From: Mesorhizobium denitrificans
GTDB lineage: Bacteria; Pseudomonadota; Alphaproteobacteria; Rhizobiales; Rhizobiaceae
Length of the DNA stretch: 64,000 bases
Direction: 5' to 3'
Assembly: GCF_003403035.1 (NCBI RefSeq)
Contig: NZ_QURN01000001.1
Coordinates: forward strand, 1 to 64,000
The position numbers and the translations under genes were made by a program. Numbering within the stretch: position 1 is the stretch's first letter; every line of letters begins with the position of its first letter. Below the pieces are notes generated by a model that had not been told where the DNA came from, ran no database searches, and saw only the letters and a list, made by a program, of their open reading frames with translations. Positions 19,187 to 29,163 of the stretch are shown here, piece by piece.

Positions 19187-19404
19187 GGGTCAGGACCTGT
19201 TAATTGGGAAGAAATGGTGTGAGGCCATCTGGTTTGATACGCGGAGCAAAAGCGCAGGAAATGTGGTGCATTTTCAAGCTCTTTGCGACAAAGTAACAGG
19301 CCAGATGGACCACATCCGAAGGACGCCGGAACGGCCTCGATCTGCCGCGTCAAAGACCTTGCCGTACAAGGCGCCATTTCGCTCCAATTAGCGGGTCCTG
19401 ACCC
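19187..19404. mobile_element. MITE-like element of 218 bp
   Basis: The left end (19187-19217) and the reverse complement of the right end (19374-19404) match at 26 of 31 positions, starting GGGTCAGGACC and ending GAAATGG. A subterminal CCATCTGG is also repeated inward from both ends. There is no credible transposase frame inside. These features fit a miniature inverted-repeat element mobilised by a transposase elsewhere. No target duplication is obvious. The right end touches the TAG stop of the next minus-strand gene. The rest of the 317-bp gap (19087-19403) shows nothing else. Confidence 0.6.
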
Positions 19405-20825
19405 TATCCCGCTGACGGTGTGGAAAGTAGCCAGAGGCCGAGAAGGGTATAGCCGACCATCAGGACGGCGAGCGGCAACTGGCTGACCGTCGCTGCGCGT
19501 GTCTCTCCATACAGGCGCGTTGCGAGCATGTGTGCGATCAGCACGGCAAGCACATGCCCTGCGATAATCGCCAGCGACACCGCATTCCACAGCATCCATG
19601 CCGCGTCGTGACCCATCACGATGCCCGCCTCCAAAGGACGGCCGCTCAGCCCAAGTAAGTTCCAGCCGCGCGCGAATGGGTCGGAAAGCGCGATAAGCGC
19701 AGCCTGTCCGTCGACCAGAAGCGAGGTCAGGTAATGCGCAAAATGATAGGCGAGGGCAATTGGCACGATAGACCAGACCAGCAAGCCGATTGCCTCCCTG
19801 TTGCCCTCGCTCGCCATCCATTCGCCAGCGCGAACCAGCCCCGCGAAAACGATTGGAAACGCGATCATTGCAGTGAAAAGCCCGACGCTGTTCGGAATCG
19901 TCACTGCAGACCGACCCGGAAACTCCAGTGGATTTATTCCTATGCTGCCCAACCAGAGGAACGTCTTGGAAAACCCGTCGAACGATACAGCGGCCAGGTT
20001 GGCCAGCAGGAAAACAACGCCGCTCATTGGCAGCGCCCGCGCTTCCGCAACCGCTGCTCCCGGCAATCGCAACTCGACCGTTTCGGGCTTTTCCCTGGAT
20101 GGCTGCATGATTCCAAACCGTGCGATCATCGAGAAAAACACGGTGAGAAATTCGCCTTGTCGGGTCCATCTTTCGTGTCCAAACAAAACCACGAATACGA
20201 ACGTAACGATCCAGTACGAAAGCGCGACGATCGAAAGGCGAGGCGGGTCTTCGGGCGCAATGTAAATCAGCTCGAACCACGCAAACGCGCAGAACAAAAT
20301 AACAGCGGGGATATAACTCGCGTCGCCTTCATTGAATGCGGGCTCCGCTCGCCCTGTCAGCTTTCCCACAACCAAGCATGGCGCATACCAGGGATCGATC
20401 CAGCGCCAGACATTTCCGACCAGCCCCTGCACGAGAGGAACACCCACCCAAAGCAAGGTCCAGATGGTTAGCGGCAATGGATTATTCGTCGGGTCAGGAC
20501 TGCCACGCAGCCCGGCGGCAATCAGCACGACGAACAGCGCAAACGACAACGCGCTTGTCAGAAACCGCAGCCTTTCAGGAGACCGCCACATGGGCAAGCG
20601 AAAGCGTCGATAAACGTCCAGCGCGGCGGGTTTCAGGAAAAAGAGAATGGCAAAGCTCGCAGCAACTGCAAATGCACCGCCGGCAAAATAATACCCCGTA
20701 GGCAGCAAAAGCACATGGCCGCGCTCGGATGCGTGAGCCAACGCCGCGCTTGGCCACGCCACACACGCAACAACACCCCACCAGAAACGCTTCACGCTTT
20801 TCGGCAATCGGCCAGTCTCGGTCAC
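19404..20825 (-). CDS. Conserved multi-pass membrane protein of unknown function
   Basis: A 473-residue protein with about ten to twelve hydrophobic segments, starting with a signal-like stretch ([23 protein letters not shown]) that leaves the next loop in the periplasm. I do not recognise a transporter family. Several short Trp/Pro-rich loops ([27 protein letters not shown]) stand out. It starts with GTG 20825, overlapping the pncB stop (GTGA), so it is co-translated with pncB. Its stop codon abuts the MITE-like repeat at 19404, so the last residues may have been altered by that insertion. Confidence 0.7.
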   Translation of the reverse strand: MTETGRLPKSVKRFWWGVVACVAWPSAALAHASERGHVLLLPTGYYFAGGAFAVAASFAILFFLKPAALDVYRRFRLPMWRSPERLRFLTSALSFALFVVLIAAGLRGSPDPTNNPLPLTIWTLLWVGVPLVQGLVGNVWRWIDPWYAPCLVVGKLTGRAEPAFNEGDASYIPAVILFCAFAWFELIYIAPEDPPRLSIVALSYWIVTFVFVVLFGHERWTRQGEFLTVFFSMIARFGIMQPSREKPETVELRLPGAAVAEARALPMSGVVFLLANLAAVSFDGFSKTFLWLGSIGINPLEFPGRSAVTIPNSVGLFTAMIAFPIVFAGLVRAGEWMASEGNREAIGLLVWSIVPIALAYHFAHYLTSLLVDGQAALIALSDPFARGWNLLGLSGRPLEAGIVMGHDAAWMLWNAVSLAIIAGHVLAVLIAHMLATRLYGETRAATVSQLPLAVLMVGYTLLGLWLLSTPSAG

Positions 20826-22126
20826 ACCCAGACTTTCTGCCTGACCCTGCCGCTTTCTCCGAAAAGACGGATATAGCGTTTGATTTCTTCGGGGTCGCCC
20901 GTAGCCTTTTCCGGGTTATCGGAGAGCTTCACCACGGGGCGTCCATTGGCTTCCGTCACCTTGCAAACCAGTGAGATGGCATCGAGCTGGTTGGTCGGGC
21001 GCGGCGCGCAGTCTTCGAAATCATTGGTCAGATTGGTGCCCCAGCCGAAGCCCATGCGGACCTTGCCCTCGAAATGCTCGTAAGTCTTGATGATGGTATC
21101 GACATCAAGCCCGTCCGAAAAAATCAGCAGCTTGTTTTTCGGATCAACGCCTCGTTCCTTCCACCAGCGGATAATGCGTTCTCCGCCTTCGATCGGTGGC
21201 GCGCTGTCGGGGCGAAAACCGGTCCAGTCTGCCACCCAGTCCGGCGCGTCGCGCAGAAAAGCATCCGTGCCGAATGCATCGGGCAGCACGATCAGCAAAT
21301 TGCCGCCATAGTAGCGCTGCCAGTCCTGCAGCACCCGATATGGCGACTTCTTCAAATCCTCATCGCTATCTGTCAGCGCTGCAAAAACCATCGGCAATTC
21401 GTGCGCATTTGTGCCGAGCGCTTCCAGGTCATTGTCCATCGCCAGCAGCACATTGCTCGTGCCGGTAAAGGCCTCGCCTATGCCTTCTTTCAGCGCTTCA
21501 ACGCACCAGCGCTGCCAAAGGAAACTGTGTCTGCGGCGCGTCCCGAAATCTGAAATCTTGATGCCTGGAAGCTTTTTCAGCCGCTCCGTTTTTTCCCACA
21601 TCTTCGCCTTGGCGCGCGCATAGAGCACGTCCAGCTCAAACGGGCCAAACTGCTTCATGGCCGAGCGCGAGCGCAGCTCATTGATAATCGCCAGCGCGGG
21701 AATTTCCCACATGGAGGTGTGCATCCACGGTCCGGGAAACTCAAGCTCGTACTGGTCGCCCACGCGCTCCAGCCGATATTCGGGAAGCTGAAAATCTTCC
21801 AGCCATGAGAGGAATTCCGGCTCGAAAATCTGCTTGCGGCCATAGAAGGTGTTACCCGCAAGCCAGATCATTTCCTTCTTTGTTATGCGCACCGTTCGGG
21901 CGTGGTCCAATTGCTCGCGCAATTCCAGCTCATCTATCTCTTTCGCGAGCTTGGCTTTCCGCGTTCGGTTGATAAGCGAGAAGGTGGCGTCGACTTTGGG
22001 ATACATGCCCCAGATCATCTGAAGCATCAGCAGCTTGTAAAAATCCGTGTCGAGCAGGCTGCGAACGATAGGGTCGAGCTTCCACGTGTGATCATATACC
22101 CTGCGGGCAATATCGGTGGTGGGCAT
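20822..22126 (-). CDS. pncB: Nicotinate phosphoribosyltransferase
   Basis: A 434-residue enzyme of the NAD salvage (Preiss-Handler) pathway that forms nicotinate mononucleotide from nicotinate, PRPP and ATP. Recognisable sections are [17 protein letters not shown], the phosphohistidine-loop region [39 protein letters not shown], and [34 protein letters not shown]. The length matches PncB. It overlaps the downstream membrane gene by 4 nt. Confidence 0.95.
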   Translation of the reverse strand: MPTTDIARRVYDHTWKLDPIVRSLLDTDFYKLLMLQMIWGMYPKVDATFSLINRTRKAKLAKEIDELELREQLDHARTVRITKKEMIWLAGNTFYGRKQIFEPEFLSWLEDFQLPEYRLERVGDQYELEFPGPWMHTSMWEIPALAIINELRSRSAMKQFGPFELDVLYARAKAKMWEKTERLKKLPGIKISDFGTRRRHSFLWQRWCVEALKEGIGEAFTGTSNVLLAMDNDLEALGTNAHELPMVFAALTDSDEDLKKSPYRVLQDWQRYYGGNLLIVLPDAFGTDAFLRDAPDWVADWTGFRPDSAPPIEGGERIIRWWKERGVDPKNKLLIFSDGLDVDTIIKTYEHFEGKVRMGFGWGTNLTNDFEDCAPRPTNQLDAISLVCKVTEANGRPVVKLSDNPEKATGDPEEIKRYIRLFGESGRVRQKVWV

Positions 22127-22181
22127 TTTTCTCCCTCAGGTCACACAGTCCCATGGTGCAGCTTTGTAGAGAAAGCGCGTT

Positions 22182-23603
22182 CTACACAACAGGTTTCTGT
22201 ATCAATCTCAGCGCATCGCGTTGCAGCCAGCGATAGAGCAGCAGCAGTGCCACCACCGCAAGCCCGATAAACAGGCCAAGCCATATGCCGATGCCTTCCA
22301 TCCCGAAATGAAATGCCAGCAACGCCCCCAGCGGCAGGCCGATTCCCCAATAGCCGATTGCGGCATAGAGCATTGGTATCTTCGTATCCTGCAAGCCTCG
22401 CAGCATACCCGCCGCAACGGCTTGCGCGCCGTCGACCACCTGAAACATCGCCGCAAACATCAGGAACGTAACGGCATAAGCGATGACGGGCGCGTTGGCA
22501 GGGTCCGACACGTCGATAAAGGCCGAAATCAGCGGTTTAGGCAGTACCACCATCATCAGCGCCATCAGCGCCATGAACGAAACGCCGATGCAATAGGCCG
22601 TCCAGCCGGACCGGCTTACGCCTTCGCTATCGCGTGCCCCATAGGCCAGGCCCACGCGCACAGTAACCGCCTGGCCAATTCCCAGCGGAACCATAAAGGT
22701 AATAGAGGCGATTTGCAGCGCCACTGCATGCGCCGCCAATTGTATCGAATCGATAAGCCCCATCAGGAAAGCAGCGGCATTGAAGATCGTCACTTCGAAG
22801 GCAAGAATGCCCGAAATCGGCGCGCCGAGTTTCAGCAACGCCCAAAGTCGAGGCCAGTCGGCTCGCCAGAAACGGCCGAACAATTGATAGCGCCGAAATT
22901 TCGGTTCGATAACAGTAACGGCGGCAAGCCCGAAGAACATGAAGAAAGAGGCAAAGCTTGTCGCAATGCCAGAACCGGCAATGCCAAGTTCGGGAAAACC
23001 TGCATGTCCAAACACAAGCGCCCAGTTTCCAACGGCATTGAGGATCACGGCCAACACCATCACGGCCAGCGCCCAGCCGGGGCGTTCCAGCGCCGAGATG
23101 AAAGATCGCAGCACGATGTAGCCGTAGAATGGCAGAATCGCCCATTGCAGGCAGCGCAGATAAATGCCCGCCTGCGCGGCAAGATCGGGCTTCTGCCCCA
23201 TCGCCAGAAGTATCGCTTCGCCGTTCCACAACAGGATCCAGAGCGGGATCGAGATAAGCACCGATAGCCACAGACCCTGGCGCACCGTGCGGCGCACATC
23301 GCGCACGGAGTGCTTTTTTCGGCCAAGCTCGGCAGCCATCATCGGCGCGGTGCCATAGGCCAGACCAAGCCCGAAAATAAGCGCGGCAAAATAGAGGTTC
23401 GAGCCGAGCGCACCGGCAGCCAGCGCATTCGGGCCAAGCCGTCCGATAATGGCGACGTCCGTCGCCGTCATGGCTACCTGCGCGAGGTTGGTCAGGATCA
23501 TCGGCCACGCAAGCGCAAGCATGGCCCGAATCTCTTCGCGCCAGGGCTGCGCCGTGTCGGGGCTCCCTGAAACCATCGTCAAACCTGCCTTCGAAATCTT
23601 CAT
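22182..23603 (-). CDS. MATE-family multidrug/metabolite efflux protein (NorM-like)
   Basis: A 473-residue inner-membrane antiporter with twelve hydrophobic segments in two similar halves. N-half marks are LAWPMILTNLAQVAMTATDVAIIGRLGPNALAAGALGSNLYFA. The C-half contains QIASITFMVPLGIGQAVTVRVGLAYGA. MATE proteins export cationic drugs or metabolites using Na+ or H+. ATG 23603 is the most natural start, with ATG 23576 possible. Neither has a strong ribosome site. Confidence 0.9.
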   Translation of the reverse strand: MKISKAGLTMVSGSPDTAQPWREEIRAMLALAWPMILTNLAQVAMTATDVAIIGRLGPNALAAGALGSNLYFAALIFGLGLAYGTAPMMAAELGRKKHSVRDVRRTVRQGLWLSVLISIPLWILLWNGEAILLAMGQKPDLAAQAGIYLRCLQWAILPFYGYIVLRSFISALERPGWALAVMVLAVILNAVGNWALVFGHAGFPELGIAGSGIATSFASFFMFFGLAAVTVIEPKFRRYQLFGRFWRADWPRLWALLKLGAPISGILAFEVTIFNAAAFLMGLIDSIQLAAHAVALQIASITFMVPLGIGQAVTVRVGLAYGARDSEGVSRSGWTAYCIGVSFMALMALMMVVLPKPLISAFIDVSDPANAPVIAYAVTFLMFAAMFQVVDGAQAVAAGMLRGLQDTKIPMLYAAIGYWGIGLPLGALLAFHFGMEGIGIWLGLFIGLAVVALLLLYRWLQRDALRLIQKPVV

Positions 23604-23753
23604 GCTGGTTGCCGCCAGCAGGAGTCGCTGCTTCTGAACGAAGGCGCTCAAAGTCGCAAGACGCTGCATGCTGTCGCTGTTGAGCCAGCTGACGCGCTCT
23701 TGACAGGAGATAAGGTCTGGTGCGACCCCCAACTTCACTTCAGGGAGAGAGCG

Positions 23754-24983
23754 ATGGCCAATGGCGTTGTGATCGTCGGAACCGGGCATGGCGGGGTGCA
23801 AGCCGCCGCGAGTTTGCGCGAGGACGGCTACGACGGCCCGGTCATCCTGCTCGGTGACGAGCGCGAATTGCCCTATCATAAACCGCCGCTATCCAAGACC
23901 TTCATCAAGGACGACAAGGCTGAACCGCAAATACTGCGCGCTGAGAGTTTCTATGCGTCGCACAATATCGACCTGCGGCTTGGCGAGCGTGTCGAGCGCA
24001 TTGACGGCAAGCGCCTGTACCTTGCAGGTGGCTCAACTCTTCAGTTCGATCATGCAATTCTTGCCCTGGGCGCGCGTCCCCGCACCTTGAGCCTGCCAGG
24101 CGCGCAGCTCGAGGGCGTCATGCCTTTGCGCGACATCGCCGACGCTCGACGTATCCGTGAGGCCGCTCATGGCGCGGAGGACGTTGTGGTCATCGGCGGC
24201 GGCTTCATCGGTCTGGAAATCGCCGCAACGCTTCATGCCGGTGGGCGCCGGGTAACGGTGGTTGAAGCTCAGCCTCGTGTGCTTGGTCGCGGCGTGGCGG
24301 CAATCATCGCTTCGCATGTCCATGCTCGTCTCGTGGAAACCGGCGTCAAAGTGCGCACCGGCATTGGAATTGAGCGCATTGTCGGCAGCAACGGCCGCGT
24401 GACCGGCGTCGAATTGCGCGATGGCGAAACCATTCCCGCAAGCCTGGTCATTGTCGGCATCGGCGTCGTGCCGAACGTCGAACTGGCAGAGGCCACGGGT
24501 TTGGCCGTAATGAACGGCATCAAGGTCGATGGAACAATGCGCACGTCGCGAGACGACATTCTCGCCATCGGCGATTGCGTGAATTTCCATCACTGGATGA
24601 CCCGCAGCGACGTCCGCCTGGAATCGGTTCAAAACGCGACCGATCAGGCGCGCCGCGCCGCCAAGACTATCGTCGGTCATTCTGGCGAATATGATGCAGT
24701 GCCTTGGTTCTGGTCAGACATTGGCGACATGAAGCTGCAGATGGTCGGGCTCGTGGGTCGCGAAGATCGCCATGTTCTCGCAGGCTCACCGAATGAAAAT
24801 CGCTTCGCGGTTTTCCACTTCGCCGGTCCGCACCTGACCGCCATCGAAACCATCAATCGGCCCGCCGATCACATGATCGGACGGCGCATTCTTGCTACGG
24901 ATTTCTCGCCGGATTTCGATGTGCTCAAAGCCAGCCCCGACAGCCTGAAAGCAATCTTCACAGAATGGCAGTCGAAAGCCTGA
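23754..24983 (+). CDS. FAD/NAD(P)-dependent reductase (rubredoxin/ferredoxin reductase type)
   Basis: A 409-residue pyridine nucleotide-disulfide-type flavoprotein without redox cysteines. It has an FAD-binding GTGHGGVQAAASLR, the NAD-binding GGGFIGLEIAATL near residue 145, and the second FAD motif TSRDDILAIGDC, followed by a reductase C-terminal domain (SDIGDMKLQMVGL). Such enzymes reduce a ferredoxin or rubredoxin partner, often for an oxygenase. No partner is nearby. ATG 23754 is preceded by CAGGGAGAGAG. Confidence 0.9.
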   Translation: MANGVVIVGTGHGGVQAAASLREDGYDGPVILLGDERELPYHKPPLSKTFIKDDKAEPQILRAESFYASHNIDLRLGERVERIDGKRLYLAGGSTLQFDHAILALGARPRTLSLPGAQLEGVMPLRDIADARRIREAAHGAEDVVVIGGGFIGLEIAATLHAGGRRVTVVEAQPRVLGRGVAAIIASHVHARLVETGVKVRTGIGIERIVGSNGRVTGVELRDGETIPASLVIVGIGVVPNVELAEATGLAVMNGIKVDGTMRTSRDDILAIGDCVNFHHWMTRSDVRLESVQNATDQARRAAKTIVGHSGEYDAVPWFWSDIGDMKLQMVGLVGREDRHVLAGSPNENRFAVFHFAGPHLTAIETINRPADHMIGRRILATDFSPDFDVLKASPDSLKAIFTEWQSKA

Positions 24984-25065
24984 TAACGCCGGTTTTATCC
25001 GATTTTTCTTGAACAGCGCACAATTGGCGGGGATAAGGCCAAACCTGTTTCAACCTGGATCGCCG

Positions 25066-26475
25066 ATGATTAAAGCAATTCCCACTTCACTGTTCGCTCT
25101 TGTCTTGCTGACCTTTCCAGCACTTGCCGCTGAAGGCTTGCCAGGGCAAACCATGTCGCTCTGGTGGGGGCTGCCGTTCCTCGGCATTCTGCTTTCAATC
25201 GCCACTGGCCCGCTGCTCTACCCGCACTTCTGGGAACATCACTACGGCAAGATCACGTTCGGCTGGACGCTGATCATTCTCGTTGCAATGCTCTTCAGCT
25301 TCGGCACGCCCGCGACCCTTGAAGCCGTGCTTCACGCCGTTCTTCTGGAATACCTGCCGTTTATCATTCTGCTGTTCGCGCTTTTCACGATTGCTGGGGG
25401 CATTGTGATCACGGGCAACATTCACGGCACGCCTTTGACGAATGTCGTTCTGCTGGTCATTGGCGCATTGCTCGCCTCTGTGGTCGGCACCACCGGCGCG
25501 TCCATGATCTTGATTCACCCAATCATCCGCGCAAACGATAACCGCCCGTTCAATGCGCATGTAATTGTCTTCTTCATCTTCCTCGTCTCGAACATCGGTG
25601 GTTCTTTGACGCCGTTGGGTGATCCGCCGCTCTTCGTCGGCTTCCTGCGCGGCGTCGAGTTTTTCTGGACAACCGAACACCTTCTCACCGAAACGCTGTT
25701 CGTTGCGACTCTCGTGCTAGGCGTATTCTTTATTCTCGATCTCGTTCTGCACATTCGTGAGGATGGGCTCCCGAAAATCAAAGACCCTACGCCGGATACG
25801 CGAGTGGGCTTGCGCGGCCTCGTGAACGTACCGCTACTTGCCTGCGTTATCGGCGCTATCCTTATGTCCGCAAGCTGGAAGCCGGGGGTCGAATTTTCCG
25901 TCGCAGGTGTCCATGTCGAACTGCAGAACATTCTGCGCGATTTAATCATCCTGTGCTGCGCGCTGATTTCGTTCAAGGTAACGCCCCGCCTGCTTCGCAG
26001 AGCCAATGAGTTTTCGTGGGCTCCGATCCTCGAAGTCGCGAAACTGTTTGCCGGAATCTTCATCGCCATCGTGCCCGTTGTGGCCATTCTCAAGGCAGGC
26101 GAAGGAGGTGCGCTTTCCGGCTTGGTTGCACTCGTTACAGCGCCTGATGGCCAGCCTAACGATCTTGCCTATTTCTGGCTCACAGGCGTGCTTTCCTCGT
26201 TCCTGGATAATGCGCCAACCTATCTGGTGTTCTTCGAGCTTGCGGGCGGCGACCCGCATCATCTCATGACTGCAGGCGCATCTACGCTCGCCGCGATTTC
26301 GTCGGGCGCGGTCTTCATGGGCGCCAATACCTATATCGGCAACGCCCCGAACTTCATGGTTTACGCGATTGCCAGGGGGCGCGGCGTCGCCATGCCGAGT
26401 TTCTTCGGATACATGCTTTGGTCAGGCGCGGTTCTCATGCCTGTGTTCTTGCTGGCGGGGTTCCTGTTCTTCTGA
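25066..26475 (+). CDS. Sodium:proton antiporter-like membrane protein (NhaD/ArsB superfamily)
   Basis: A 469-residue protein with a cleavable-looking leader (SLFALVLLTFPALAAEG) and about eleven to thirteen membrane segments. GTTGASMILIHPIIRANDNR, SNIGGSLTPLGDPPLFVGFLRG and SSFLDNAPTYLVFFELAGG match the ion-transporter superfamily that includes NhaD. These re-entrant loops carry the Asn/Asp residues thought to bind Na+. ATG 25066 is preferred over a TTG at 25009 because it directly starts the leader. Confidence 0.87.
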   Translation: MIKAIPTSLFALVLLTFPALAAEGLPGQTMSLWWGLPFLGILLSIATGPLLYPHFWEHHYGKITFGWTLIILVAMLFSFGTPATLEAVLHAVLLEYLPFIILLFALFTIAGGIVITGNIHGTPLTNVVLLVIGALLASVVGTTGASMILIHPIIRANDNRPFNAHVIVFFIFLVSNIGGSLTPLGDPPLFVGFLRGVEFFWTTEHLLTETLFVATLVLGVFFILDLVLHIREDGLPKIKDPTPDTRVGLRGLVNVPLLACVIGAILMSASWKPGVEFSVAGVHVELQNILRDLIILCCALISFKVTPRLLRRANEFSWAPILEVAKLFAGIFIAIVPVVAILKAGEGGALSGLVALVTAPDGQPNDLAYFWLTGVLSSFLDNAPTYLVFFELAGGDPHHLMTAGASTLAAISSGAVFMGANTYIGNAPNFMVYAIARGRGVAMPSFFGYMLWSGAVLMPVFLLAGFLFF

Positions 26476-26554
26476 CAATGGACGCGCACAACCATCTGAT
26501 GTAAATCACCGGCGCAGCATGTTGCTGCAAGACTTTGGCAACAGGTGCGTTTGA

Positions 26555-27451
26555 GTGTCAGGCCTCGCATATCTCGGCAACAGAACAATTCGATTTGTAG
26601 CGGCAATCCTTGCGTTGATGCTGCTGTCGGCCTGCACCACCGCCAGCGACGGGTTGCGCAGCGTTGAGCCTTCCGCTCTCGCGCCTTCCGAAAGCATGGA
26701 TGAATCGCCGCGTCACGCCGTTGCGGTCGTGGATGTTGCTTCCGGCCGCATGCTCTATTCTGTCAACGCGAACTCGCCGCGCCATCCGGCATCGCTCGCC
26801 AAGATGATGACGCTCTATCTTCTCTTTGAAGCGATAGAGACACATCGCGTGAACCTCTTCACGATGATCCCAATTTCGGAACATGCTGCCAGCCAGCCGC
26901 CTTCGAAGATGCGCCTTCGTCCCGGCGACCAGATCGACGTTCTCACGGCAATCCATGCGCTCACTGTGAAGTCGGCAAATGATGTCGCCGTCGCAGTGGG
27001 CGAATATCTGGGTGGATCCGAAGATCAGTTTGCGCAGATGATGAATGCCAAGGCGCGCTCGCTCGGAATGCGCGGCACCACCTTCCGCAATGCGTCCGGC
27101 CTGCACGATCCAGAACAGGTCACGACCGCGCGGGACATGGCGCTGCTCGGCATATCGTTGCGCCGCCGGTTCCCTGACAAGTTCCAGTATTTCTCTGCCA
27201 CGAGCTTCAATTTCCGCGGCAAGATCGTCAAAGGACATAACGACCTGCTCGGGCGCGACGGCGTCGACGGTATCAAGACGGGCTATGTGCGTGCTTCCGG
27301 CTTCAACATAGTCACGTCGGTGCAGTCGGGCGGCAAGAGCCTCGTCGTCGTGGTTATGGGCGGCCAGACCGCGCGCTCCCGGAATGCCGAGGTCGAAAGC
27401 CTGATCGCGACCTATCTCGGACGTCCGCAGTCGATTGCGCTGCAGCCCTGA
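26555..27451 (+). CDS. D-alanyl-D-alanine carboxypeptidase family lipoprotein (peptidase S11)
   Basis: A 298-residue penicillin-binding serine peptidase that trims peptidoglycan pentapeptides. All three active-site motifs are visible: SxxK at S80-K83 (SLAK), SxN at S140-N142 (SAND) and KTG at 241-243. The N-terminal LMLLSAC is a lipobox with Cys27, implying outer- or inner-membrane lipid anchoring; classical DacA-type enzymes are instead anchored by a C-terminal helix, which is absent here. The start is GTG 26555. The LexA-box gap follows it. Confidence 0.9.
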   Translation: MSGLAYLGNRTIRFVAAILALMLLSACTTASDGLRSVEPSALAPSESMDESPRHAVAVVDVASGRMLYSVNANSPRHPASLAKMMTLYLLFEAIETHRVNLFTMIPISEHAASQPPSKMRLRPGDQIDVLTAIHALTVKSANDVAVAVGEYLGGSEDQFAQMMNAKARSLGMRGTTFRNASGLHDPEQVTTARDMALLGISLRRRFPDKFQYFSATSFNFRGKIVKGHNDLLGRDGVDGIKTGYVRASGFNIVTSVQSGGKSLVVVVMGGQTARSRNAEVESLIATYLGRPQSIALQP

Positions 27452-27465
27452 GTTTCTGCAAAATC

Positions 27466-27480
27466 GTTCTTGTAATGTTC
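27466..27480 (+). promoter_or_regulatory. LexA (SOS) box upstream of comM
   Basis: GTTCTTGTAATGTTC is an exact GTTC-N7-GTTC direct repeat, the known binding form of alphaproteobacterial LexA. It is followed by AT-rich sequence (TATATTATATGAG) that can supply a -10 region, about 70 bp before the comM start. Repression by LexA and induction by DNA damage are inferred. Confidence 0.7.
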
Positions 27481-27550
27481 TATATTATATGAGAACAGTC
27501 TAATCATATTTGGTGCGTGGCGGCGTGCTTGAAATGATTGGTTCTGGCAC

Positions 27551-29083
27551 ATGGTTTCTCGCGTCCACACTGTTGCGTTTCAAGGCATAGAAGCTGTCCC
27601 CGTTGACGTGCAGGTTATGATCGCGCCCGGGAAGGTTGGCATGCAGATTGTCGGCCTGCCGGATAAAGCCGTCGCAGAAAGCCGCGAGCGAGTGCAGGCC
27701 GCGCTGCATGCAACAGGCTTGTCCATGCCCGCCAAGCGCGTAACCGTAAATCTCGCGCCAGCCGATTTGCCGAAAGAAGGGAGCCATTACGACCTTCCGA
27801 TTGCACTCGGCCTTATGGCCGCGATGGGAGCTATCCCTGCCGATGCGTTGTCCGGTTTCGTGGTGTTGGGGGAACTCGCGCTCGACGGCACAATTGCGGA
27901 AGTCGCGGGCGTCCTGCCTGCAGCCGTGGGGGCCAATGCGCAAGGGCGGGGATTGATCTGCCCGGAAGCTTGCGGTCCGGAAGCCGCATGGGCGGGTGCG
28001 GACATAGACATTCTCGCGCCACACAGTCTCATCGCGGCTGCAAACCATTTCCGCGGAACGCAAGTTCTCTCCAGACCCATTCCTGCCATACAGCGCAAGG
28101 AAACCGCGGGACTGCCGGATCTGTCGGACATCAAGGGTCAGGAAACGGCTCGGCGCGCCTTGGAAGTTGCCGCTGCTGGCGGCCACAATCTCCTTATGTC
28201 CGGCCCGCCCGGTTCCGGCAAATCCATGCTTGCCGCGCGTCTCCCATCGATATTGCCGCCACTTGAACCGCGCGAACTGCTCGAAGTCTCGATGATCGCA
28301 TCCATTGCGGGCCAATTGGCTGGTGGAAAGCTCAGCGACAGCCGCCCGTTCAGGTCGCCTCATCATTCCGCATCGATGGCGGCAATGGTCGGCGGCGGCG
28401 CGCGGGCGCGTCCGGGCGAAGTCTCACTTGCCCATCACGGTGTGCTGTTTCTGGATGAATTTCCAGAGTTCACGCCTGGGGTTCTGGATTCTCTGCGTCA
28501 GCCTCTGGAAACGGGCGAATGCATGATTGCGCGCGCCAATCATCGCGTTTCTTATCCGGCACGCATTCAACTCGTCGCCGCGATGAATCCCTGCCGCTGT
28601 GGCATGGCCGGAGAGCCGGGGCATCAATGTGCGCGTGGTCCTCGCTGCCTGACGGAATATCAGGCGCGCATTTCGGGTCCGCTTCTCGATCGCATCGACA
28701 TCAGGGTCGACGTCCCGGCCGTTTCCGCCGCCGATCTTGTCTATTCGGATCGCAGCGAAAGCAGCGCCACCGTCGCGCAGCGGGTTGCGCGCGCACGGCA
28801 AATGCAGCGACGACGTTTTGAAGCAATAGGCGCGGCGGTCACAACCAACGCGCATTGTTCTGCCTCGCTAATCGAAACTGTAGCCGCGCCGGACGCCAGC
28901 GGCGCGTCATTGCTGGCGGAAGCCAGTGAAAAGCTGGGCTTCTCCGCTCGCGCTTATCATCGTGTTTTGCGCGTCGCTCGCACACTTGCCGATCTTGATG
29001 GAAGCGAACGTGTGTGCCGCATTCATCTGGCCGAAGCAATCGCCTATAGGCTGCCAAGTGAGCGCACCGTGCAGGCGGCATGA
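27551..29083 (+). CDS. comM: YifB/ComM-family Mg-chelatase-like AAA+ ATPase
   Basis: A 510-residue protein with an N-terminal Lon-like fold domain (VSRVHTVAFQGIEAVPVDVQVMIAPG, GLPDKAVAESRERVQAALHATG), then an AAA+ core with Walker A GPPGSGKS, a Walker B-type LFLDEFPEF and the MNPCRCG loop, and a C-terminal lid. ComM homologues are hexameric helicases that promote branch migration during integration of transformed DNA. A LexA box 70 bp upstream suggests SOS control and a recombination-repair role. ATG 27551 fits the family N-terminus. Confidence 0.93.
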   Translation: MVSRVHTVAFQGIEAVPVDVQVMIAPGKVGMQIVGLPDKAVAESRERVQAALHATGLSMPAKRVTVNLAPADLPKEGSHYDLPIALGLMAAMGAIPADALSGFVVLGELALDGTIAEVAGVLPAAVGANAQGRGLICPEACGPEAAWAGADIDILAPHSLIAAANHFRGTQVLSRPIPAIQRKETAGLPDLSDIKGQETARRALEVAAAGGHNLLMSGPPGSGKSMLAARLPSILPPLEPRELLEVSMIASIAGQLAGGKLSDSRPFRSPHHSASMAAMVGGGARARPGEVSLAHHGVLFLDEFPEFTPGVLDSLRQPLETGECMIARANHRVSYPARIQLVAAMNPCRCGMAGEPGHQCARGPRCLTEYQARISGPLLDRIDIRVDVPAVSAADLVYSDRSESSATVAQRVARARQMQRRRFEAIGAAVTTNAHCSASLIETVAAPDASGASLLAEASEKLGFSARAYHRVLRVARTLADLDGSERVCRIHLAEAIAYRLPSERTVQAA

Positions 29084-29163
29084 TATGCCCAAAAATTGTC
29101 CTCTTGCATTGCGGGTAATGACAGGCATCTTGCAGCGCTAACGAACAAGGTAGGACTGCCGTT

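Noticed and set aside
26476-26554. Small gene between the antiporter-like and carboxypeptidase genes
   Set aside because: It is too short, with no ribosome site or frame worth reporting.
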